Below are positions 27,001 through 33,969 of a stretch of DNA of 36,291 bases, in pieces. The notes beneath the pieces were generated by a model. The model was not told the DNA's origin, ran no database searches, and saw only the letters and a list, made by a program, of their open reading frames with translations. The position numbers and the translations under genes were made by a program. Position 1 is the stretch's first letter. Each line of letters opens with the position of its first letter. This DNA comes from a virus, in IMG/VR virus record IMGVR_UViG_3300032087_005412, positions 1-36,291 of that record, one strand, 5' to 3'.

Positions 27001-27042
27001 CTAAATACCTATGACGACTCTTTTTATTATATAAGTATTTAG
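27001..27042. promoter_or_regulatory. Divergent late promoters in palindromic arrangement
   Basis: CTAAATAC (27001-27008) points rightward to gp4, and its exact complement GTATTTAG (27035-27042) points leftward to the gp54-like gene. Each motif ends 36-37 bases from its start codon. Both transcripts would start inside the 42-base gap and overlap at their 5' ends. Confidence 0.55.
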
Positions 27043-27486
27043 ATGGCATACAGAGGAAAATATCAACCATCCTATCCCAAAAAATACAAAGGTGATCCTA
27101 CAAACATCGTTTATAGATCATTATGGGAACGTCGATTCATGGTTTACTGTGATATAAATGAAAATGTTCTTGAATGGGGAAGTGAAGAACTAGCACTTCC
27201 ATACCGTTCACCAATAGACAATAGAATCCATAGATACTTTCCAGACTTTTATATCAAAGTACGCGAAAGCAATGGACAGATTCAAAAGTATATCATTGAA
27301 GTAAAACCAAAGAAGCAAACTATTGAACCCAAAGTTCAGAAGAAAAAAACTAAGGGTTACATTTATGAAGTTAGGGAGTGGGCAAGAAATCAAGCAAAGT
27401 GGAAAGTTGCCCAAGAGTTCTGTGAAGATCGTCAATGGAAGTTTAAAATCATCACCGAAGACGAACTTTTTGTTTATTCTAAATAA
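27043..27486 (+). CDS. 4: Head completion protein gp4
   Basis: At 147 aa it is close to T4 gp4 (150 aa). Residues 1-35 (MAYRGKYQPSYPKKYKGDPT, then IVYRSLWERRFMVYCD) and YFPDFYIKV...KYIIEVKPKKQ (about 66-92) are the family signature. The Asp of PDFY with E-x-K of IEVKPK recalls a restriction-type nuclease core. In T4, gp4 (with gp2 and gp3) finishes heads and tails so that they can join. The ATG lies right after the divergent late promoter, without a visible Shine-Dalgarno. It is the first gene of the plus-strand late operon. Confidence 0.9.
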   Translation: MAYRGKYQPSYPKKYKGDPTNIVYRSLWERRFMVYCDINENVLEWGSEELALPYRSPIDNRIHRYFPDFYIKVRESNGQIQKYIIEVKPKKQTIEPKVQKKKTKGYIYEVREWARNQAKWKVAQEFCEDRQWKFKIITEDELFVYSK

Positions 27487-27509
27487 TAACAGAGACTAAA
27501 TATTTTAAG

Positions 27510-28160
27510 ATGACTAATTATTATACCTATGCTTATTTAAATGAAGATGGTATACCATATTATATTGGAAAAGGTAAAGGAAATAGATTATATGATCATA
27601 GGGGTAAAAATTGCAATCCACCAAAAGATAAAAGTAAAATAATCAAACTAAAACAAAATATAACAGAAGAAGAAGCATTTAAGCATGAAATTTATATGAT
27701 TTATGTGTTTGGTAAGAAATGCGATGGAACTGGTATTTTGATGAATATTGCTGATGGGGGTAATGCTCCCCCTAAAATGTATGGAGATAATAGTCCAACA
27801 AAAAGACCAGAAATTAGAAAAAAAATAGGTGCTGCAAATAAAATTAAATTAAAAGGAAGAAAAGTTTCAGAAGAAACAAAACAAAAATTATCAAATACTT
27901 GGAAAGAAAAATTAAAAAACAACCCAAGGCCAATATCTTACTATCTAGAAAATTTAAAAAAAATGGCAGAAAGAAATAGAACTGATAAAGAAAAGCATAA
28001 AAGACATAGTGAATTTATGAAAAATAAATTTTATGCTGCTAAATCGGTAGAATATAATAATAAAATATATAAGTCTATGACCGAAGCAATAAATCAAACG
28101 GGACTTTCCAGATATTATATTCTTAAACAAGGTGGAAAATTTATCAAAGGTATCAAGTAA
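27510..28160 (+). CDS. GIY-YIG homing endonuclease with NUMOD3-like region
   Basis: The 216-aa protein opens with a GIY-YIG nuclease: YTYAYL (5-10), PYYIGKGKGNR (16-26), Glu60 in HEIYMIYVFG and N79 in MNIADGG. The linker holds a NUMOD3-like stretch at about 92-130 (KRPEIRKKIG, KLKGRKVSEETKQKLS). The end (KIYKSMTEAINQTGLSRYYI) resembles a NUMOD1/helix-turn-helix DNA-binding unit. Such free-standing enzymes copy themselves into related phage genomes. It lies between gp4 and the next structural gene, and its TAA overlaps the next ATG (TAATG). A CTAAATA motif sits eight bases before its ATG. The gene is more Lys/Asn-rich and A-rich than its neighbours, consistent with a mobile insert. Confidence 0.9.
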   Translation: MTNYYTYAYLNEDGIPYYIGKGKGNRLYDHRGKNCNPPKDKSKIIKLKQNITEEEAFKHEIYMIYVFGKKCDGTGILMNIADGGNAPPKMYGDNSPTKRPEIRKKIGAANKIKLKGRKVSEETKQKLSNTWKEKLKNNPRPISYYLENLKKMAERNRTDKEKHKRHSEFMKNKFYAAKSVEYNNKIYKSMTEAINQTGLSRYYILKQGGKFIKGIK

Positions 28161-28738
28161 TGGCACTCACAGGATACGAAAAAGGTAGTTTAGAAGAATA
28201 TACTGTATCAGAACTGCGTGACATAGCTAGGACATATTATGTCACCTTTGCAACTGATGTAGGAAATACCAGCACAAATTACAGTCGTCTCAATAAGACA
28301 CAACTGATTTATGAAATAACATATGATGCTGACTATCAAAAAGCGAATCCAAATCGCAAGTTTGATGATATATTAGTTGCCGATAGAAATAGAATAAGGG
28401 CAATAAGAAGAGACTTGATAGGTATAGAAAGACCTGGAGAGTTGATGTATAGAATTATAAAAGCACTCGAAGATACTAAGACAAATACATTATCCTCTGG
28501 AAAGTATTATACATACATATACAGGGCAAAAACTCCAAACATCTTATATGATCTCCATCCATTGATTATGATGGGTGATTTCAATGTAAACGGGCAGGGG
28601 TTTTTTGGTTTTAATTATCATTGGGGTAAAATACGACAGTATACTTTCCCAGAAGTGCAAGATGGTTTTTATGAAGTGACAACCGAAGAGTTCAATACTC
28701 TTAGAAGTATAAACTATGCTAGATTTATCCAAAATTAA
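28160..28738 (+). CDS. Conserved hypothetical protein, probably structural (192 aa)
   Basis: Not assigned to a T4 gene. Residues about 10-60 (YTVSELRDIARTYYVTFATD, SRLNKTQLIYEITYDAD) look like a SAP/LEM-type small helical domain. The middle is basic (DRNRIRAIRRDLIG). The second half has a beta-rich signature, LYDLHPLIMMGDFN, then GFFGFNYHWGKIRQYTF. It lies in a late operon between gp4/endonuclease and gp48, so a head-tail joining or baseplate role is likely. Translation is coupled to the endonuclease by TAATG overlap; before that gene was inserted it probably followed gp4 directly. A wedge protein and a tail-completion protein are both possible. Confidence 0.72.
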   Translation: MALTGYEKGSLEEYTVSELRDIARTYYVTFATDVGNTSTNYSRLNKTQLIYEITYDADYQKANPNRKFDDILVADRNRIRAIRRDLIGIERPGELMYRIIKALEDTKTNTLSSGKYYTYIYRAKTPNILYDLHPLIMMGDFNVNGQGFFGFNYHWGKIRQYTFPEVQDGFYEVTTEEFNTLRSINYARFIQN

Positions 28739-28740
28739 CT

Positions 28741-28747
28741 CTAAATA
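28741..28747 (+). promoter_or_regulatory. Putative late promoter motif (CTAAATA) before gp48
   Basis: The motif follows the stop of the 192-aa gene and ends 13 bases before the gp48 ATG. That would leave a leader of only a few bases, so it may be a chance match. Confidence 0.3.
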
Positions 28748-28760
28748 GTTTTAAAGATAG

Positions 28761-29714
28761 ATGGCAATAAAACAATCTGATACTAAAACACCAACACTAG
28801 TAACAGAAAATAGAGGTGGAGCACCTCTTAGATATCCATTTAAAAGAATTGGTGCAGATGATGATTATATGCGATTTGATGTACTTAAGTACAAAGCACC
28901 AGGAATAGCAGGAATTACAGCAAATTCTCCTGGATTTGATTTAAGATCTACAGATGATGCATTTAAAACTGGAACAAATACACTACTAAAAACGATAATA
29001 TTGCCACTACCCAAGGCAATTAGTGACGGTCAAGGTGCAAGTTGGGGAGATGATAGTATTAATTCAATGTTAGCAGCAGCTACTTCAGCTGCTGCTTCTG
29101 TTACACAACCAGGAGGAAAATCCCTACAAGATGCTGTTGGAGGTTTTATAGAAGGTTTTGGAAACGAATTGGCGGATCAAAAGACCAGAACTTCGATGTC
29201 CACTGCCGCAATAGCACTTGGAATGAATGTGCTAACGGGTGGAACTGGAGATATAAACAGTTTAGTTTCTAGGGCAACTGGAAACATTATCAATCCAAAC
29301 GTTGAATTACTATTCAATGGAGTTCAACTAAGAGGTGGATTTAATTTTATATATGACTTAATTCCTAGAAATCAAACAGAATCTGAATCAATAAAAAATA
29401 TTATTAGAACCTTCAAACAGCAAATGCTTCCAAATAAGAAATCTACTGGTTTCTTTATTGAAGCACCAAATGTGTTCCAGTTGAAATACATGAAAGGCAA
29501 TAAAGTTCACCCGTTCTTAAATTTGTTTAAGATTTGTGCATTGACAAATATGAGTGTCGATTATTCTGGATCAGGAACTTATGCGTCATATCATGATGCT
29601 ACACCAGTTCACATGGTTCTAAATCTACAATTCCAAGAGTTGTCACCAATATATGCAGAAGATTATGATAATATTGAGAAAGAACTACCAAATTATAACG
29701 GAGTCGGTTACTAA
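28761..29714 (+). CDS. 48: Baseplate tail-tube cap gp48
   Basis: A 317-aa protein; T4 gp48 is 364. The most telling part is the C-terminus: FQLKYMKGNKVHPFLNLFKI, then CALTNMSVDYSGSGTYASYH and DATPVHMVLNLQFQELSPIY. This tube-fold closing segment (C.LTN.SV.Y...G.Y..Y.D..PV...L.L.F.E) is typical of gp48. The N-terminus (GGAPLRYPFKRIGADDDYMR) and an Ala/Gly-rich helical middle (AAATSAAASVT) are family-compatible. It caps the baseplate and starts tube growth with gp54. The stop overlaps the gp53 start (TAATG). Confidence 0.8.
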   Translation: MAIKQSDTKTPTLVTENRGGAPLRYPFKRIGADDDYMRFDVLKYKAPGIAGITANSPGFDLRSTDDAFKTGTNTLLKTIILPLPKAISDGQGASWGDDSINSMLAAATSAAASVTQPGGKSLQDAVGGFIEGFGNELADQKTRTSMSTAAIALGMNVLTGGTGDINSLVSRATGNIINPNVELLFNGVQLRGGFNFIYDLIPRNQTESESIKNIIRTFKQQMLPNKKSTGFFIEAPNVFQLKYMKGNKVHPFLNLFKICALTNMSVDYSGSGTYASYHDATPVHMVLNLQFQELSPIYAEDYDNIEKELPNYNGVGY

Positions 29715-30361
29715 TGTCTTATTTTAAAGAACTTCCAAACGTTAGATACCAATCATTCCTTTCAGACAAAGAATCATCTAGAGAATATATTTTAGTAAAA
29801 AATATATTCAGAAGAGCAAAAATTAGAGATGATCTTCAAAATATTTTTACGCTATTTTATAAATATGAAATCGAAGATGGAACCAGACCAGATATAGTTG
29901 CGGAACAAGTTTATGGAAGTTCAAATTATGATTGGATAGTCATAACAACTTCGGGAATTACAAATTTAAAGACAGAGTGGCCATTATCAAATGCAGATTT
30001 GTATGATTACTGCAATAGAGTTTATGGAACAAGTCTAAATGACATTCATCATTATGAAACTACAGAAGTCAAAGACTCAAAAGGAAGACTAATTCTTGAA
30101 AAAGGTCTAGAAGTTAATAACAATTTTACCATACCAAATCCAGATGTTTCTGGTGGAACTTTAAATCCAGTTAGTGGAATTTCAAACTTCGAATATGAAA
30201 CAGATATAAACAATAAAAAATCTCTTATCTATATTCTAAAACCACAATACTTACAACAGGTGCTTAAAGATATTAAAAATGAATTGTTCTATGGAGAATC
30301 ATCTCAGTATATTGATCAAAAAACAATTCAAACTGAAAACACATATAACACAATACAATAA
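29714..30361 (+). CDS. 53: Baseplate wedge subunit gp53
   Basis: A 215-aa protein; T4 gp53 has 196. The match is in GTRPDIVAEQVYGSSNYDWI (about 56-75), corresponding to the RPEELA.AIYG.P..YW block of T4 gp53, and in the FRRAKIRDDLQNIFTLFYKY lead-in before it. The N-terminus (MSYFKELPNVRYQSFLSDKE) is the usual cyanophage form. The C-terminus (IYILKPQYLQQVLKDIKNEL) parallels the KIIAKSD end of T4 gp53. It completes the wedge and ties it to the hub. It is the last gene of the plus-strand operon, and its stop touches the terminator shared with gp32. Confidence 0.87.
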   Translation: MSYFKELPNVRYQSFLSDKESSREYILVKNIFRRAKIRDDLQNIFTLFYKYEIEDGTRPDIVAEQVYGSSNYDWIVITTSGITNLKTEWPLSNADLYDYCNRVYGTSLNDIHHYETTEVKDSKGRLILEKGLEVNNNFTIPNPDVSGGTLNPVSGISNFEYETDINNKKSLIYILKPQYLQQVLKDIKNELFYGESSQYIDQKTIQTENTYNTIQ

Positions 30362-30382
30362 AAAGGGGAGGTTTCCCTCCCC
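30360..30382 (-). terminator. Rho-independent terminator of gp32
   Basis: A perfect 7-bp stem, GGGGAGG (30365-30371) with CCTCCCC (30376-30382), has a 4-base loop. On the minus strand it is followed by five T (30364-30360). It lies right after the gp32 stop and overlaps the end of gp53, so it may also slow plus-strand transcription, although there is no T run on that side. Confidence 0.92.
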
Positions 30383-30388
30383 AATCCA

Positions 30389-31312
30389 TCATTCTTCGGC
30401 AAGTCGTGCGAAGTATGACATTGCATCATCATCTTCTTCAGTAGTAGAAGTATGAGTGATGTCTGGAGCATTGAAGTCAGGTGATGCACCAAAGTTGGTA
30501 GACTCACCACGATTATCGCGACGGAAGTTCTCTTCCTCCTCAATGGTCTCCTGATCCTGGAACTTAGGAGTTCCCTTCAATCCAAGAGTGTAGTCAAGAC
30601 GCTTCTTCAGTTCATCATAGGACTTGAACTGACTAGGATCAAGGAATTCTGCAAGAGAGTACTCTTTCTTCCAGATTGCTTCCATGGCATCATCATCTTC
30701 TAGAAGAGCAGAAGGACGTGCAAACTCGGAAGAGTCATAGTTGCGATAACCAGCAACATTCTTTGCCTTTAGTTTGAAGTTGGCACCTTGCCAGAAATCG
30801 AAGGGGTCGATTGCTTCTTCATCTTCGAACTCAGGTTGCATAGCAGCAGTCAGTTTGTCAAAGATCTTTTTACCAAACTTATAGAGGAAGACTTTACCTT
30901 CATTTTCAGGATTTGCCGGATCTTTCACAACATAAATGTTGGAAATATAAGTAAGTTTACGCTTTTGCTTACGTGCTTGCTCTTTGCCAGCATCAGTTCC
31001 ATTGTTCCAGAGACTAGAATTATACTCACAAATGGGACATTTCTGATTCAAACTGGTCAGACAGGTATCAATTAACCAACCACCAGAACCTTGAAAGGCA
31101 TGAGAGTAGACCTTTGCAAATGGTAAGTCTTCACCATTGGGTGCAGGTAGAAAACGAATAACGGCATAACCATTACCACCTTTATCACACTCTAGTTTCC
31201 ATTGACGGTCATCTACAGAACCGCTAGAGTTACTCATTTTTTCAACTTCTTTCACCAGTTTTTCGGTGAGAGAACCTAGTTTAGATTGCTTCTTAAGGTC
31301 AGCAAAAGACAT
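30389..31312 (-). CDS. 32: Single-stranded DNA-binding protein gp32
   Basis: A 307-aa protein, near T4 gp32 (301 aa). The N-terminal MSFADLKKQSKLGSLTEKL is the cooperative-binding region. The core has the zinc site as H71, C84, C92 and C95 (YSHAF...DTCLTSLNQKCPIC), with the spacing of T4 His64/Cys77/Cys87/Cys90. The C-terminus is acidic (TTEEDDDAMSYFARLAEE), the tail that contacts gp59 and other replication partners. It coats ssDNA in replication, recombination and repair. A near-consensus promoter precedes it and a strong terminator follows, so it is a separate unit with gp59 and DUF1825 upstream. Confidence 0.95.
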   Translation of the reverse strand: MSFADLKKQSKLGSLTEKLVKEVEKMSNSSGSVDDRQWKLECDKGGNGYAVIRFLPAPNGEDLPFAKVYSHAFQGSGGWLIDTCLTSLNQKCPICEYNSSLWNNGTDAGKEQARKQKRKLTYISNIYVVKDPANPENEGKVFLYKFGKKIFDKLTAAMQPEFEDEEAIDPFDFWQGANFKLKAKNVAGYRNYDSSEFARPSALLEDDDAMEAIWKKEYSLAEFLDPSQFKSYDELKKRLDYTLGLKGTPKFQDQETIEEEENFRRDNRGESTNFGASPDFNAPDITHTSTTEEDDDAMSYFARLAEE

Positions 31313-31366
31313 TTGGATTTCCTCGGATTAATTGGATTCGGGGGATGTACGGTTGTGTACTGGATA

Positions 31367-31395
31367 AGTATAACAGGATCAATACCCCTTGTCAA
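31367..31395 (-). promoter_or_regulatory. Promoter of gp32, TTGACA-17-TATACT
   Basis: The -35 TTGACA (31395-31390) lies within the last codons of the DUF1825 gene, and the -10 TATACT is at 31372-31367, with a 17-base spacer. The start near 31360 leaves a leader of about 48 bases with GAGGAA as ribosome site. ATCC occurs five times between the -10 and the ATG, a possible autoregulation target. Confidence 0.82.
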
Positions 31396-31717
31396 GGTAT
31401 GAAATCAGAGACTCGATGGTCGCATTCATGGTATCAAAGACTGTGTTAAGGTCTGTTGAAGAAGTGAACCCCATCATTTCAGCAGATTTTTGTAATCTTT
31501 CTTTAGTTTCAATTGCCTGAGGATCATCAGACAGTGACATGCGAGTATACATAATCTTCTGTTTTTCAAGAAGAAGTTTTAATTTATCAATGTGCTCCAT
31601 TTTTTCTTCATGAGTCAATGAACTGAAAGTAAAAAAACTTCCACAAATTTCTTCCTGAAGTTTATTAATTTGATCCAGTTCATCTTTTACCAGATCAGAA
31701 CTAAAAAATTCACTCAT
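31379..31717 (-). CDS. DUF1825 family protein
   Basis: A 112-aa helical protein: FFSSDLVKDELDQINKLQEE, KMEHIDKLKLLLEKQKIMYT, RMSLSDDPQAIETKERLQKS, then MGFTSSTDLNTVFDTMN. This layout matches DUF1825, a small family known from cyanobacteria and their T4-like phages. The molecular role is unknown. It overlaps the gp59 gene by eight bases and has AGAGGA as ribosome site. Its place between gp59 and gp32 suggests a link to replication or late transcription, perhaps by mimicking the host homologue. Family assignment is fairly firm; function is not. Confidence 0.85.
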   Translation of the reverse strand: MSEFFSSDLVKDELDQINKLQEEICGSFFTFSSLTHEEKMEHIDKLKLLLEKQKIMYTRMSLSDDPQAIETKERLQKSAEMMGFTSSTDLNTVFDTMNATIESLISYLDKGY

Positions 31718-32306
31718 TTAGAATTCCTCTTAATATTTTTTTGTATTGGAACACATCAATATTTAGAAATGGTGTATACTTTTTAACTTTTAAACTGACG
31801 GTTTCCCACACTGGATCATCCAATCTTTTATCAAAGTTTTTTGAGAAATGGAATATTTTGTCGAAGATTGTGAAAGTTTCTAGCGATATGCTCCCGCTTA
31901 GATACTTTTTGAGTATCACTGGATGACCTTTGATACAGTTGAATAAACTCTCTAACTCGTTCTCCGATAACAATTCGTTGCTTTGCTCTTTGAATAAGTA
32001 CGTCAAACTCTGTTGGCGTCTTATCCAATCGTAATAATTTCTTTCTCCAGAATTGATAATTTCTCCAATCCATATTTGATTTACACTAGTAGATTCTACA
32101 AAGTTTGCGACCAAGAAATTAACAATCTCTTCGTCTTTATACTTGCGACTTATTTTCTCAAAGAAATAACGGTCTTTTCTTTTGTAAAAAGATTGAAGAG
32201 AAGCCCTTACCTTTTTATTGTATTTGAAATAATCGTACTTTGGGTTTGTAAAATGCGATTTTAATGCGAGATACTCTGTATAAACTTGATACGGGGTCAC
32301 CTTCAA
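31710..32306 (-). CDS. 59: DNA helicase loader gp59
   Basis: A 198-aa protein; T4 gp59 has 217. VYTEYLALKSHFTNPKYDYF with KYN (about 8-30) and RKDRYFFEKISRKYKDEEIV (43-62) align with VYKLYLMIKQHMNGKYDVIKYN and RRDKYFFQKLSEKYK of T4. VNQIWIGEI and LETFTIFDK are also shared. It loads the gp41 helicase on gp32-coated DNA. Translation must begin at a non-ATG codon, because a TGA lies two codons upstream of the TTG at 32306. TTG gives the family-like start MKVTPYQVY; GTG at 32300 is the alternative. A promoter at 32329-32357 precedes it. Confidence 0.92.
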   Translation of the reverse strand: MKVTPYQVYTEYLALKSHFTNPKYDYFKYNKKVRASLQSFYKRKDRYFFEKISRKYKDEEIVNFLVANFVESTSVNQIWIGEIINSGERNYYDWIRRQQSLTYLFKEQSNELLSENELESLFNCIKGHPVILKKYLSGSISLETFTIFDKIFHFSKNFDKRLDDPVWETVSLKVKKYTPFLNIDVFQYKKILRGILNE

Positions 32307-32328
32307 CTTTCACATTTCAACTGTATGT

Positions 32329-32357
32329 ATTATATCAGTCTTTAGGTTCGGCGGCAA
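32329..32357 (-). promoter_or_regulatory. Promoter of gp59-DUF1825, TTGCCG-17-TATAAT
   Basis: A perfect -10 TATAAT (32334-32329) is 17 bases from TTGCCG (32357-32352), which lies in the final codons of the endonuclease gene. The leader would be about 16 bases. Confidence 0.6.
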
Positions 32358-32937
32358 GTTTTTTTCTTCTATGGTAATATTCCCTGTGATATTTTCTCAA
32401 CTTTTCTTTATTCTCTTGTTGATACGCTCTTTGTGTTTCTGCGATATGCTCTTTGTTATTCTCCCTATAAATCTTATCTGCCGCCTTCTTGCGTTCAGAG
32501 TTCCTCGCGTTCTCGTTTATTTTTTCTTTATTTTTATCTCTATACTTTTTCTTTATTTCTTTGACCCGCTCTTTGTTTTCAGCGACCCATCTATTATAAG
32601 TTTCTCTGCCCTTTTCAGATTGTTGATATTTTTTAACAATATCTTTTCTTCTTTCTTTAAACTCTTCTTCAGTTTCTCTATACCGACTATTTCTTTTTCG
32701 CCCACCGACACTCGTATTGAGTAGAATACCGCCTTCACACTTTCTACCATAGACTTCTATAAGATACTCTTCATACTTATAGCTCTCTTCTTCATCGTCA
32801 AAGGTCTCAACGATTACTATTCTATCTCTAGGTGGCGGGTTGCCAATTAAGTGCCTAACATATGCTCTATATTCTTTGCCCTTACCCACATAATAGGGAG
32901 TCCTATCCTCTCTTAACCAGAGATAAACGTAATACAT
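32335..32937 (-). CDS. GIY-YIG homing endonuclease with charged coiled-coil tail
   Basis: A 200-aa protein. The nuclease part is YVYLW (3-7), PYYVGKGKEYR (14-24), Glu56 in YKYEEYLIEVYG and N74 in LLNTSVGG. It is clearly related to the enzyme at 27510-28160, sharing PPP/PPK-D-x-I and the E..LI..G block, but it lacks the NUMOD3 region. Instead residues 85-195 are a highly charged helix with repeats such as NKEKI, NKEHIAE and NKEKLRKYHREYYHRR, which probably tracks along DNA. It lies between gp33 and gp59 behind its own TATAAATA late promoter and a terminator. Placement of a nuclease gene between essential genes is typical for these elements. Confidence 0.9.
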   Translation of the reverse strand: MYYVYLWLREDRTPYYVGKGKEYRAYVRHLIGNPPPRDRIVIVETFDDEEESYKYEEYLIEVYGRKCEGGILLNTSVGGRKRNSRYRETEEEFKERRKDIVKKYQQSEKGRETYNRWVAENKERVKEIKKKYRDKNKEKINENARNSERKKAADKIYRENNKEHIAETQRAYQQENKEKLRKYHREYYHRRKKLAAEPKD

Positions 32938-32961
32938 TTCTGCTTTGACTGTCGTTATAAG

Positions 32962-32969
32962 TATTTATA
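32962..32969 (-). promoter_or_regulatory. Late promoter, perfect TATAAATA
   Basis: An exact T4 late -10 octamer on the minus strand, 24 bases before the endonuclease ATG; transcription would start near 32955. It follows directly on the terminator of the gp33 operon. Confidence 0.75.
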
Positions 32970-32970
32970 C

Positions 32971-32992
32971 AAGAAAAGGGTCATAAAGACCC
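32971..32992 (-). terminator. Rho-independent terminator after gp33
   Basis: GGGTC/GACCC (32978-32982 with 32988-32992) encloses a 5-base loop and is followed on the minus strand by TTTTCTT (32977-32971). It closes the phoH-nuclease-gp33 operon. Confidence 0.75.
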
Positions 32993-33038
32993 CATTCTGC
33001 TTGAATAACGACAGACAAGCACTAGTATTTAGTTATGA

Positions 33039-33299
33039 TTAAAGAGGCAAACGAGCGCGGGAGGTCTTCTTCATAAAATTGAGTCTTGTAGCGTCCCACT
33101 TTAATTTTTCTTTAAGAGGTTTGGAAATTAATTTCGTTACTGATTCTACCTCAACACCATTAATTTCACAATACTGACAGATGGCATCAATGTAATTGAT
33201 ATTTTCTTCAGCAACAATTTTTTCAATTTCTAGTGCAAACTTAGAAGGAGTCAGAAATTTATTTTCTATTGCTTTTTCTAATTCGTTATTTGTTTTCAT
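33039..33299 (-). CDS. 33: Late promoter accessory protein gp33-like
   Basis: I use the ATG at 33299 (86 aa), not the longer open frame to 33398, because the extra part only overlaps the nuclease gene and looks random (Ser/Asn-rich). The protein is helical: MKTNNELEKAIENKFLTPSK, IEKIVAEENINYIDAICQYC, then VTKLISKPLKEKLKWDATRL and a basic end, KKTSRARLPL. This matches the short gp33 form annotated in T4-like cyanophages. T4 gp33 bridges RNA polymerase and the sliding clamp for late transcription. The start overlaps the upstream stop by 14 bases and a terminator follows. Confidence 0.75.
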   Translation of the reverse strand: MKTNNELEKAIENKFLTPSKFALEIEKIVAEENINYIDAICQYCEINGVEVESVTKLISKPLKEKLKWDATRLNFMKKTSRARLPL

Positions 33300-33969
33300 A
33301 GAATTCCAGTTTATCTGCAACAAATTTTCTAATATATTTGCTGAGCAGTTTGATGTACTTTGATTTGTCTCGTTCTTCATAGACGACGCATTCTCCATTT
33401 TCGCAGGCCATAATAATTACAAATTTTTTGACTGGGATATCAGTCAATTCATACAACATACAAGCATATGCAGCACATTGCACAAAATAGTGATCGATCC
33501 ACTCTCGTGGTTTTGGTTTCTTAGATGTTTTAAAATCTATAATTGCTAACTCGTTATTATATTCAGCAATACAATCAACTGTTCCAGCAATGCCCAAGAC
33601 TTTACTATATAGGGAACTTTCTAAGGCATGAATATTATTTATATTATCCAGTTCTGGTCTGCAAATTTTAAATAGAAATTCTGAAATAGGACGAACTTTT
33701 GGGAGTTCTGGAATATTAAAAAGATAATTCTCAACCAATGTATGCATATCGGTACCACGACCAGTTGCTGCTTTGGTAATACGATCTGCTTCCTCGTCTC
33801 CTACTTTTTTACGCCATTTAACAAAAATCTCCTTATTAAAATGACTGGTCACCGAAGTAATGGAGACCAGTCGGAGAAGTTCTTCTTCATTGGGAACTTT
33901 ATAGAATCGAACCCCGTCAATAGTCTCCCTTTGAAGAGAAGGGAGACTCAAATCAACATGATTGAACAT
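33286..33969 (-). CDS. PD-(D/E)XK superfamily nuclease, RecB/Cas4-like
   Basis: A 227-aa protein with the RecB-type nuclease motifs in order: GRGTDMHTLVE (70-80, His76), E117 in ALESSLY, GTVD132, the core AIIDFKTSKK (D145 and K147), and QCAAYACMLYE (Q164, Y168). These are the metal ligands and catalytic Lys of the fold. The substrate is unknown; a role in host DNA breakdown or in recombination and repair of phage DNA is likely. It lies between phoH (TAATG overlap) and gp33 (14-base overlap), so it is in one operon with them. There is no helicase domain. Confidence 0.88.
   Translation of the reverse strand: MFNHVDLSLPSLQRETIDGVRFYKVPNEEELLRLVSITSVTSHFNKEIFVKWRKKVGDEEADRITKAATGRGTDMHTLVENYLFNIPELPKVRPISEFLFKICRPELDNINNIHALESSLYSKVLGIAGTVDCIAEYNNELAIIDFKTSKKPKPREWIDHYFVQCAAYACMLYELTDIPVKKFVIIMACENGECVVYEERDKSKYIKLLSKYIRKFVADKLEFYENK

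Larger units (their letters stand above)
32949..33014. repeat. 10-bp inverted repeat flanking the endonuclease promoter
   Basis: CTGTCGTTAT (32949-32958) and its exact complement ATAACGACAG (33005-33014) flank the late promoter and the terminator upstream of the endonuclease gene. The left arm covers the expected transcription start. Confidence 0.7.

Noticed and set aside
27479-27485. CTAAATA at the end of gp4
   Set aside because: It is formed by the codons Ser-Lys-stop; the copy at 27496-27502 is the better placed one for the endonuclease.
30328-30543. ORF of 71 aa on the minus strand across the gp32 terminator
   Set aside because: It is a shadow frame inside gp32 and runs through the terminator hairpin.
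33300-33398. Upstream extension of gp33 (33 extra residues)
   Set aside because: It lies fully inside the nuclease gene in another frame, has low-complexity Ser/Asn content, and the family begins at MKTNN.
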